Positions 56,047 through 63,541 of a stretch of DNA of 64,000 bases are shown one piece after another (the stretch's first letter is position 1; each line of letters begins with the position of its first letter). A program made the translations under genes and the position numbers. The notes beneath the pieces were generated by a model. It made no database searches. It saw only the letters and a program-made list of their open reading frames with translations, and was not told the DNA's origin. Origin of the DNA: Siminovitchia fordii DSM 16014 = CIP 108821 (GTDB taxonomy: Bacteria; Bacillota; Bacilli; Bacillales; Bacillaceae_C); contig NZ_KB894693.1 in the NCBI RefSeq assembly GCF_000374565.1, positions 88,281 through 152,280 on the forward strand, in the 5' to 3' direction.

Positions 56047-56075
56047 TCAATCTTCACCCGCCTTCGCCTTATAGC

Positions 56076-57413
56076 TTATAAGTAATCATTCAAATCAATC
56101 TCAACAGGGACAGACGTTCTTCTGAACATCTCTTTTTCGGAGAGCGGGTATGTTGCATCTATCCCCATTTTGGCAGATACGCCTCTTAAATTATGTGATG
56201 ATTCCAAGGGAGATCCCTTTGTACCCGGGATAATAAAAACATCAAGATCAGCCTGACAGCGAGTGGCAATCGCCCATTCGACATCCTCGGGATTAAAAAT
56301 ATCTACATCTGTATCTACTACGACTACATGCTTCAAATCTTTATCACTGGCAAAAGCGGCCATCGCAGCCTGTTTAGCATCGCCTTCCGTTTGCTTGTCA
56401 ATTTGAATAATGGCATGGAGTCTTGCCGCAGCAGCCATTGTAACGTGGACTGCTTTTACATTTTCAACTGTTTGTCTAACCGTACTTAATAGAGTCATCT
56501 CACGAACAAGACACATCGGAAGTCTTTCTTCCGAACTTGAGGGGAAAATGGTTTGGGAAATTGGATTATTGCGGTAGGTGATGGCTGTCATTTCGACAAT
56601 AGGTTGAGGCTCGTTTCCGCCATAATAACCGCCGAGCTCACCGAAAGCTCCTTCCGGGTCCCTTTCATGCGGAAGTATTTTTCCTTCCAAAACGATTTCG
56701 GCTTCTGCAAGCACTTCAATGTCCACGGTCTTGCATTGAACCACATCAAGCGGCTGTCCAAGAAGCGCTCCGGACACATCCAATTTATCAGCATGGAATA
56801 AATGGGTGCTGACCTGCGATGCCAACACGACTGCGGGGACCACTCCGAACATGACGGCAATTTCCATTGGCTCCCCTCTTTCTTCAAAATGCGCAAATTG
56901 CCGATTGAGTTCAGGGGAAGTTATGACGATATTCGTTTTGTTTCCACCGATAAACTTCATCCTCCGAATGGATGTATACCTCTTCTTTCCTTCAGGATCT
57001 TTTACAACCAAAACTCCTGAAACATAGTAAGCACCGCAGTCTTCTGCATGAAAGGTCGGTATTGGAAAAAAATCATCCAAATCGAACGGCGGCAAAACGA
57101 CATTTTCATGAACGGGACCGGTTGGAACGAGCTTTGTAGGAAGCGGATTCACAATGGCGTCAACCATTTTGGGAATCAATTCGGTTTCATCCACACCAAT
57201 ACTGTCGGCCATGAACTTCCGGTTTCCACCCAAGCCTGCGGCCATGGGAACGGAATAGCCCTGTACATTTTCAAACAGAACAGGCTGCTCCCCTTTCATT
57301 GCTCTTACTACCGCGCCTAGTTCGTATTCGGGACTGACCTCTTTTTTGACATGATGCAATAATCCACGCTTGTCCCAATCAGCAAGCAGTTCTCTCATAT
57401 TAAGGGGATTCAT
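56076..57413 (-). CDS. UbiD-family prenylated-FMN decarboxylase
   Basis: A UbiD-family protein of about 445 residues. The catalytic Arg lies in TSIRRMKF, and the two Glu residues in DPEGAFGELGGYYGG with the family's five-residue spacing; Lys/metal segments are typical. These enzymes reversibly decarboxylate aromatic and heteroaromatic acids using prenylated FMN made by UbiX. Start ATG 57413 is preferred over the GTG nine bases upstream. In this operon a heteroaromatic substrate such as aminoimidazolecarboxylate is plausible. Confidence 0.9.
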   Translation of the reverse strand: MNPLNMRELLADWDKRGLLHHVKKEVSPEYELGAVVRAMKGEQPVLFENVQGYSVPMAAGLGGNRKFMADSIGVDETELIPKMVDAIVNPLPTKLVPTGPVHENVVLPPFDLDDFFPIPTFHAEDCGAYYVSGVLVVKDPEGKKRYTSIRRMKFIGGNKTNIVITSPELNRQFAHFEERGEPMEIAVMFGVVPAVVLASQVSTHLFHADKLDVSGALLGQPLDVVQCKTVDIEVLAEAEIVLEGKILPHERDPEGAFGELGGYYGGNEPQPIVEMTAITYRNNPISQTIFPSSSEERLPMCLVREMTLLSTVRQTVENVKAVHVTMAAAARLHAIIQIDKQTEGDAKQAAMAAFASDKDLKHVVVVDTDVDIFNPEDVEWAIATRCQADLDVFIIPGTKGSPLESSHNLRGVSAKMGIDATYPLSEKEMFRRTSVPVEIDLNDYL

Positions 57414-57966
57414 TCTTCTCACCCCATCTTTCCATCAATTCATGTTCAATACCTAACTCATCCAGTATCCGGGCTACAATGAAGTTCACCAGCTCCCATA
57501 TTTCCGTCGGGCGGTGGTAAAAGCCCGGGCTCGCCGGTAAAATTGAAACCCCCGCTTCGGCCAAAGTTGTCATGTTTCGCAAATGGATCACATGGAAAGG
57601 AGCCTCCCTGGGTACAACCACAAGATTGCGTCTTTCCTTCATAACCACGCTTGCCGCCCGGCTCAACAGCGTATCCCCCACGCCATTGGCAATTGCTCCC
57701 AATGAATTCATTGAGCAAGGTACAATCACCATTCCATCTGTCTTGAATGAGCCGCTGGCTATGGAGGCAAACAGATTTTGATTGTGATGGACGACAGCAT
57801 ATTCTTTTAAATCATCCATTTTGACGCCGCATTCGAATTGCATTACCTTTACTCCCATTTCGGTAGCAACTACGTGGGTTTCAATTCCCAATTGGTGAAG
57901 CGCACGGATCAAGGTATATCCATACAATGATCCGCTTGCTCCCGTTATGCCGACGATAATTCTCAT
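57400..57966 (-). CDS. ubiX: UbiX flavin prenyltransferase
   Basis: A 188-residue flavoprotein with GITGASGSLYGYTLI, VPCSMNSLGAIANGVGDTLL and LVVVPREAPFHVIHLRNM, typical of UbiX. It prenylates FMN to make the UbiD cofactor. It overlaps the start of the ubiD-like gene, so they are coupled. Confidence 0.93.
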   Translation of the reverse strand: MRIIVGITGASGSLYGYTLIRALHQLGIETHVVATEMGVKVMQFECGVKMDDLKEYAVVHHNQNLFASIASGSFKTDGMVIVPCSMNSLGAIANGVGDTLLSRAASVVMKERRNLVVVPREAPFHVIHLRNMTTLAEAGVSILPASPGFYHRPTEIWELVNFIVARILDELGIEHELMERWGEKNESP

Positions 57967-57990
57967 TTCCCAGCCTCTTGGCTCACGGTA

Positions 57991-58587
57991 TCAGACCGTT
58001 TGTGGATCTTGGGAGAATTTCTTTTTGGCGGCATCCATGTATTCATCTGTAGTCATGACATCCCCAAAAATTCCAATATCACGTAGCCCTCCACGGTGCA
58101 TATCGTCATCCTGGGATGCGGTTGCATCGGATAGCGCGATGACATTATACCCATGGTACAATGCATCGGAAGCTGTACTTCTTACACAAACATTCGTCCA
58201 AACCCCTGTAAGAACAACCGTATCAATCTTCTCTTCTCTTAAGAAAAGGTCGAAATCTGTATAGCTGAATGCACTGTGGCGGCGTTTTTGTACAATGTAA
58301 TCGCCCTTGTCTTCTTCAGGCTGCAGTTCTTCGATAAACTCGGAACCCCATGTACCTTTTATTGCATGTACCGGTCTTACTCTGAAATCCGCATCATTTT
58401 TCCGATGGGCCTCCTGAACATGCACTACCTGAATGCCGTTTTCATGACAAAAGTCGATAGCTTCCCGAATCTTCGGAACAATTTTCTCACCATTCTCACA
58501 TCTCAATGCAGCTTTCTCACCAATGAAATCATTCAGCATGTCAATGATAACGAGCGCATGCTTTTCTCCCTTTAATTGTTGTGTCAT
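57991..58587 (-). CDS. Isochorismatase-family cysteine amidohydrolase
   Basis: A 198-residue cysteine hydrolase with a D-K-C triad: Asp in LVIIDMLNDF, Lys in VQKRRHSAF and Cys in GVWTNVCVRSTA. The family includes N-carbamoylsarcosine amidase, ureidoacrylate amidohydrolase RutB and biuret hydrolase. Following the cyclic amidohydrolase, it is a good candidate to remove a carbamoyl group from a ureido product. GGGAGGAAGG before the start. Confidence 0.88.
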   Translation of the reverse strand: MTQQLKGEKHALVIIDMLNDFIGEKAALRCENGEKIVPKIREAIDFCHENGIQVVHVQEAHRKNDADFRVRPVHAIKGTWGSEFIEELQPEEDKGDYIVQKRRHSAFSYTDFDLFLREEKIDTVVLTGVWTNVCVRSTASDALYHGYNVIALSDATASQDDDMHRGGLRDIGIFGDVMTTDEYMDAAKKKFSQDPQTV

Positions 58588-58603
58588 TTTTTTCCTTCCT
58601 CCC

Positions 58604-60097
58604 TTAGTTTGTAATCAAGTCTCTTCGTAATGCTTTTTCTACGCGTGGCTTGGCTTCTGCTTCTTTTGCCCCTTCTTCGTAAGTTTCATATTTAATGACG
58701 CGCTCAAGGCTCTGAATAGCCTGTCGTTTGACATATTGTCCATATCCAGCTTCGCCGACGATTCCGCCATTATCTTCGTCATAGACTACTCTGCCGCGAA
58801 CAATTGTCTGGATCGGTTTTCCTTTAAGCTGCAAACCGTGAAGCGGGTTGTATTTGGCCATAGACTCAGTCTTTTGCTCATCGATCGTATATTCACGCTC
58901 AAGATCGATGACAGTAAAGTCAGCGTCACTGCCAATCTCCAAGGCTCCTTTTTTCGGATAAATTCCGAAATGGATCGCGGCATTTCTACTCGTCACTTCG
59001 ACAAAACGTGATAATGAAAGCCTGCCCTTATTCAACCCTTCACTAACAAGGATCGGAACCATTGTTTCCACTCCCGGGATTCCAGGGAAGCTGTTCCAGA
59101 TCGTGGAGTCAGGTGCATCTTTTTCCGTGGCTATTTCATATGGAGCATGGTCTGTTCCAACAAAGTCGATTGTTCCGTCGGCCAAGCCTTGCCAGTGGAC
59201 AATATTATCTTCTTTTTCACGGAGCGGCGGTGCAATTTTGGCAAATGTGCCTCGCTCTGACATGGAGTCTTCAGCGTTGAGCATCAAATAATGCGGGCAT
59301 GTTTCCGCAGTTACTTTCACTCCACGCTTTTTGGCTGCCCTTACAAGTTCCACACCTTCTTTGGTACTCATATGAACAACATGGACCCGAGCACCGGTTG
59401 CTTCTGCAAAGCTAATGATCAATTGGATCGCAGTCTTCTCAGCAAGAGCCATTCTTGCTTCCGCCCATGCCGGACCATCAAGACGGCCTTCCTTTTTCAA
59501 CTTTTCAGAATAGAAGGTACAAATATCATAGTTTTCTGCATGGACGCCGATCGGCATTCCAGTTGGAGCGATATGGCTGAAGATTTCAAGCATCTCTGCA
59601 TCTGAAACCTTAGGGAAAGTAGGAACTGACGGAGTCATATACACTTTAAAAGCAACAACGCCTTCATCAATTTGCGGATGGATATTATCGAGCAGTCCTT
59701 CACGGACATCTTCGCCGGTCATTCCTCCCCAGAAAGCAAAGTCTATGTAAGCCTGATCTTTCAGAGGGGCAAGCTTTTTGTGGAAACTTTCAGCATCTCG
59801 TACGGAAGGCTTGCTGCAACACGGCATGTCGATATGGGTCGTCACTCCGCCAGCAGCTGCTGATCTTGTTCCTGTTGTAAAGGTTTCACGATGAGTGAAT
59901 CCAGGATCCATGAAGTGGGTATGTGGATCAATGCATCCCGGAACCACCAGATTCTCTTTAATATCAATAACCCTATCTGCGGACAAGCCATTTAGTGCTG
60001 AAGTGAACCCAACAATTTTTCCATTGTCAACCAAAATGTTTGTCTTTACCTTTCGATCCCCCTGTGGAATCAGCGCGTTTTTTAAGATTAAATCCAT
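58604..60097 (-). CDS. Cyclic amidohydrolase (dihydropyrimidinase/allantoinase/HydA type)
   Basis: A protein of about 497 residues of the hydantoinase group: VPGCIDPHTHFMDPGFTHRE metal site, the likely carboxylated Lys in VAFKVYMTPS, metal His in HVVHMSTKEG and TCPHYLML, and Asp in VGTDHAPYE. Relatives open the amide ring of hydantoins, dihydropyrimidines or allantoin. The start at ATG 60097 has GGGAGAGAG upstream; the frame extends 16 codons further. It is the first gene after the leader RNA and the first enzyme of the BMC operon, and could act on xanthine by inference. Confidence 0.87.
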   Translation of the reverse strand: MDLILKNALIPQGDRKVKTNILVDNGKIVGFTSALNGLSADRVIDIKENLVVPGCIDPHTHFMDPGFTHRETFTTGTRSAAAGGVTTHIDMPCCSKPSVRDAESFHKKLAPLKDQAYIDFAFWGGMTGEDVREGLLDNIHPQIDEGVVAFKVYMTPSVPTFPKVSDAEMLEIFSHIAPTGMPIGVHAENYDICTFYSEKLKKEGRLDGPAWAEARMALAEKTAIQLIISFAEATGARVHVVHMSTKEGVELVRAAKKRGVKVTAETCPHYLMLNAEDSMSERGTFAKIAPPLREKEDNIVHWQGLADGTIDFVGTDHAPYEIATEKDAPDSTIWNSFPGIPGVETMVPILVSEGLNKGRLSLSRFVEVTSRNAAIHFGIYPKKGALEIGSDADFTVIDLEREYTIDEQKTESMAKYNPLHGLQLKGKPIQTIVRGRVVYDEDNGGIVGEAGYGQYVKRQAIQSLERVIKYETYEEGAKEAEAKPRVEKALRRDLITN

Positions 60098-60302
60098 TTT
60101 TCTCTCTCCCTTCAAAATGATAAATATGCTAAATACTAATTTCATAGAATCATGGGCTTCAAACTAAAATACTTAATTCACCTCCTTAAAAGAAAAGCAA
60201 AAGCTTTCGCCCACAGGTCGAATAATGAGGTGCAGCTTTCTGCTCTCAGAAGGATCGTACCATCGCAGATAAGCTACATTATCTAACCTTTGCTTCCTTT
60301 GT

Positions 60303-60404
60303 ATATAAAAAACCGCAGATTCAAAATACTCCCTCAAAAAATAAGGAATATACTGAATCTGCGGTTCAAATAATCTCCGTACAACAGAGACTTATGTAAC
60401 CGTT
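60303..60404 (-). promoter_or_regulatory. Candidate riboswitch and terminator of the BMC operon
   Basis: Minus strand: AACGGTTACATAAG, then the hairpin TCTCTG-TTGTA-CGGAGA, then TTATTTGAACCGC (60404 to 60361). CGGTT pairs with AACCG to close the element. The terminator AACCGCAGATTCA / TGAATCTGCGGTT plus TTTTTT (60366-60303) uses the same AACCGC, so the two structures are exclusive and ligand binding should permit transcription. The pbuG leader has the same layout and sequence. It lies about 205 bp before the first gene; the 380-bp gap has no other feature I can support. Confidence 0.75.
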
Positions 60405-60477
60405 CTAAAAGCCTTGAATAAAAACGGACCTGCGTTTTCATTCCAGAGTGCTTAGATGTTTTTTGTAAAAATTGGTA

Positions 60478-60840
60478 TTATATAATGTTTTCTTCGAATA
60501 TGACGACACAAACTGCATCTTCGGAATCCGGATCATAGTCTTTTAAAACAGATATTACTTTCATACCAGTAACATCTTCGACTATCTTCTTGAGTTTAAT
60601 CTTAAATTCGACAATCAATGCTGCATCAGCATAAGTTGTGAGTTCCCAAAAATTTTTGCTCAATGCTTTAAAAGCCGTGACTCGTTTATGTTTTGCAAAG
60701 ATAATTACCCTGTCATCACAGATTTCAACCCGTTGGCTTCGGACGCCTGTAGCATAAAATTCCTGGTTTACCCGATTGTACACTTGGGCAATATCCCTTT
60801 TTAATGTTCTTATCTCTATTTCTGATGAGGTTCCATTCAT
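60478..60840 (-). CDS. DUF2294-family protein
   Basis: A 120-residue protein I place in DUF2294 on the pattern VEICDDRVIIFAKHK, VEFKIKLKKIVEDVTGMKVISV and a final VVIFEE. The family is small, of unknown function, and present in many Firmicutes. AAGGGGGG before the start. It lies upstream of the BMC leader RNA on the same strand, so read-through could join it to the operon. Confidence 0.6.
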   Translation of the reverse strand: MNGTSSEIEIRTLKRDIAQVYNRVNQEFYATGVRSQRVEICDDRVIIFAKHKRVTAFKALSKNFWELTTYADAALIVEFKIKLKKIVEDVTGMKVISVLKDYDPDSEDAVCVVIFEENII

Positions 60841-60916
60841 CTTGATGACCCCCTTGCACTTATAATGTTAATGAATTCGCTTACAACTGTCAAGCTATTT
60901 TTTAGAAAATTTAACC

Positions 60917-61135
60917 TTGACAAAAGAAATGGAATGATATAAATTTTTCTGTACATTATTTTACTTTTTTCAGTCAATTTCAGCAGAATTCTGGAAAGGC
61001 AGGAACAAATAATCGTTCTGACTTTTCATATTGGTAAGCGGTTACAACAGTGTCTGTTTACGGATTAGTCTGTACCGCAGCGACAAATTTGCCTTTTGTA
61101 TTTTCAAATGGCAAATTTGTCGCTGCGGTTTTTTT
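60917..61135 (+). promoter_or_regulatory. pbuG promoter, candidate riboswitch and terminator
   Basis: TTGACA at 60917 with TATAAA at 60938 is a possible promoter. The element GCGGTTACAACAGTG, hairpin TCTG-TTTA-CGGA, TTAGTCTGTACCGC spans 61038-61079 and matches the BMC-operon leader. A 20-bp terminator stem follows (61074-61093 with 61110-61129) and then T7; its 5' arm begins ACCGCAG inside the element. No purine-aptamer core (UAUA, CUACC, GACUA) is present. The remainder of the 400-bp gap has no gene. Confidence 0.75.
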
Positions 61136-61240
61136 AGTCAAAAAGGGGGGATTTGGCACAAAATAATTACTTGAATGATAGAAAACCTGCAGACCCGCTG
61201 TACTGGATAAAAAAACATATAAGGAGTGTGACTATTCATC

Positions 61241-62611
61241 ATGTCTCTGCCACATAAGAGTTTGGAAGAAAAAAAGCAAATGCTGGCCAAAAAGAGAGGG
61301 CCTATCGACCATTTTTTTAAATTGACCGAACGTGGGACCGATGTTAAGACCGAACTGATTGCCGGACTGACAACCTTCATGTCAATCAGCTATATAGTAA
61401 TTGTGATCCCATCCATTTTATCGGAAGCGGGCATGCCAGCAGAAGCAGCACTCGCAGCAACCATCTATGTCAGTGTGATTTGTACGCTTGTCTTCGCCCT
61501 TTGGTCGAACTTCCCAGCTGCAGTGGCTCCGGGTATTGGCCTTGTATCATTCTTTACCTATACGGTAGTAATCGGGCAAGGCTTGACCTGGCAGACAGCA
61601 TTGGGTGCGGTTTTCATTTCAGGGATCATCTTTACCATTCTGACAGTGACCGGTCTCCGAAAAAAAATTATTGATGCCATACCGGAATCAATGAAGTCAG
61701 CCATTACGGTCGGTATCGGTCTATTCATTTCATTTTTGGGATTTAAAAATGCCGGCATTATTGTCGCCAACGAAGCGACCATTGTTTCAATCGGAAACTT
61801 GGCAAATCCCGGGGTACTTCTGGCGTGCTTCGGATTGATTGCCGCAGCTTATTTTACTGCAAAAAATATAAAGGGCGGTTTGCTTTATGCTATACTTGCC
61901 ACCACCGCACTCTCCATGATTATCGGTTATGAGAAAGCCCCGTCTTCATTCAACGATATTGTTTCATTTCAATTGCCAAGTCTTTCCGAAACTTTTATGG
62001 CAATGGATATTAAATCAGCTTTTGGGTATGGGATTCTCACAATTATTTTCTCATTCACAATCGTTGAGCTCTTTGACAACACCGCTACCCTTATCGGCCT
62101 GGCGAAAAAAGGAGGTCTTGTTGACAAAGAAGGCAATATTGAAAAAATCGATCGCGCCCTTCAGGCAGATGCGGTCGGTACGATGCTCAGTGCCACAATG
62201 GGAGGGACTGCCCTGAACGCCTATGCGGAAAATGCAACCGGGGTAGCAGCTGGTGGAAGAACAGGTCTTAAAGCCATTTTTGTCGCTCTATTTCTAGCGC
62301 TTGCATTGGTTTTTGCACCTTTGATCGGTTTTATCCCGACATTTGCTACTGCACCAATTCTGATTCTTGTCGGGGCCTTTATGATTTCTGAGATCCGAAA
62401 TATCTCTTTTGATGACTTCACAACGGTTGTTCCAGTTTTCCTTACTATTATCTTAATGCCTTTAACATTCAGCATAGCTGAAGGTCTTGCATTCGGATTT
62501 GTTTCCTTTACGTTACTGAAGCTGCTGACAGGAAAAAGAGACGAACTCCATTGGATGATGTATATCATCAGCCTGGCATTCGCCATTCATTTTGCATCCA
62601 ACTTTATGTAA
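61241..62611 (+). CDS. pbuG: Guanine/hypoxanthine permease, PbuG/AzgA family
   Basis: A 456-residue NCS2/AzgA-type transporter with about 12-14 hydrophobic segments. Features are FFKLTERGTDVKTELIAGLTTFM (residues about 26-48), PGIGLVSFFTYTVV and VELFDNTATLIGLAKKGGL. It should import guanine, hypoxanthine or other purine bases. ATAAGGAGTG lies before the start. Its leader RNA is shared with the BMC operon, giving coordinated uptake and breakdown. Confidence 0.9.
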   Translation: MSLPHKSLEEKKQMLAKKRGPIDHFFKLTERGTDVKTELIAGLTTFMSISYIVIVIPSILSEAGMPAEAALAATIYVSVICTLVFALWSNFPAAVAPGIGLVSFFTYTVVIGQGLTWQTALGAVFISGIIFTILTVTGLRKKIIDAIPESMKSAITVGIGLFISFLGFKNAGIIVANEATIVSIGNLANPGVLLACFGLIAAAYFTAKNIKGGLLYAILATTALSMIIGYEKAPSSFNDIVSFQLPSLSETFMAMDIKSAFGYGILTIIFSFTIVELFDNTATLIGLAKKGGLVDKEGNIEKIDRALQADAVGTMLSATMGGTALNAYAENATGVAAGGRTGLKAIFVALFLALALVFAPLIGFIPTFATAPILILVGAFMISEIRNISFDDFTTVVPVFLTIILMPLTFSIAEGLAFGFVSFTLLKLLTGKRDELHWMMYIISLAFAIHFASNFM

Positions 62612-62613
62612 AA

Positions 62614-62645
62614 AACCATCCTTCCATTTGTAATGGAAGGATGCT
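62614..62645. terminator. Bidirectional terminator between pbuG and ytmA
   Basis: CATCCTTCCATT-TG-TAATGGAAGGATG (12-bp arms) lies between the convergent genes. The minus-strand side has a strong TTTTTT; the plus side is only T-rich. Confidence 0.8.
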
Positions 62646-63435
62646 TTACTTTGATGCCTTTTTCATCCATATGCAAAGATCATGCACGATTTTCCTGTTC
62701 AGATTGGGCGGAAAGTAGTGATTGACGTGTTCAAAATACCATGTTTCCACCTCTTTATTAAGTGCGGCCAGCCTTTGCTCGAGACGGTAAGCGTGTTCTA
62801 TTGACACATTTTCATCACGTAATCCATGGATGATCAGAACTGGGGACCTCAGTTTTTCAAGCTGGTATAAAGGGGTGCGGTATTTAAATTCGGCACCTGC
62901 GGTCTTCGGAGAACCGCCGATCACACGCTTCATCATTCTTCTCAGGTCCTTTCGTTCCACATAGGTAAGTTCCATATCGTACACTCCTCCCCACGTAACA
63001 ACTGAAGCTGCTTCTTCAAATCGAACTCCGGTTAAAAGGGCCATTACACCGCCGCGGGAAAAACCGAAAATATGAACTCGGCTGCCTGCAACAGACGGGT
63101 GGCTTCTTAACAATTCAAATGCGGCGAACGCATCTTCTCTGTCATCACCTGCGAAGTCTTCGTTGCCTTCACCGCCCCAATTTCCTCTGTAAAAGGGTGC
63201 AAATACAATGAATCCCTCGGCAGCGAATTGACTGACCCTGGCAGGCCTTACCATGCCAACGTTTTTAATTCCCCCCCCTTAAATAAAGCATCCCCTCATA
63301 AACGCCTTCCTGAACCGGCTCGGCCAATAACCCTTTCACTCTTAAGCCGGCGGATAGGTAAGTGACGAGGTACATATATACTTTAGGGCTTGGTGAGGGA
63401 AACATGACTTTCTCCAAAATTCGAGTATTTTCCAT
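62646..63435 (-). pseudogene. ytmA: YtmA-like alpha/beta hydrolase with a frameshift in a G8 run
   Basis: Residues read from 62646 to 63254 match YtmA from MVRPARVSQFAAEGFIVFAP onward, with the nucleophile elbow GFSRGG and a late NHYFPP His. Upstream, the N-terminal part of YtmA (FPSPSPKV, GLRVKGLLAEPV, YLRGG) is intact in another frame from ATG 63435. The frames meet at a C8 run on the plus strand (63271-63278): seven bases would restore RGGIKNVGMVRPAR. So the gene is frameshifted by one base, or the run is miscounted. Confidence 0.85.
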
Positions 63436-63541
63436 TATTGGTTTGCTCCTTGCCGGTATTTAATCACAATTTTTCGGGCCCATCATACGATATGTTAGCC
63501 CAATTTACTAAAGTCCTGCAAGACTGACTGGAGGTTCATGA

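Noticed and set aside
46953-60097. Ethanolamine, propanediol or glycyl-radical type metabolosome
   Set aside because: No ammonia lyase, diol dehydratase, glycyl-radical enzyme, aldehyde dehydrogenase, alcohol dehydrogenase or phosphotransacylase is encoded in the operon.
60361-60404. Assignment of the shared leader to the NMT1 xanthine riboswitch or to an ANTAR-type antiterminator target
   Set aside because: Overall layout is suggestive for NMT1, but I cannot align conserved bases from memory. The loops do not show the ANTAR A1/G4 hexaloop pattern.
61033-61047. Near-match to a CcpA cre site (GGTAAGCGGTTACA) in the pbuG leader, weaker in the BMC leader
   Set aside because: It could explain the CGGTTACA part, but not the conserved downstream hairpin and terminator overlap shared by both leaders. 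Kept as an alternative only.
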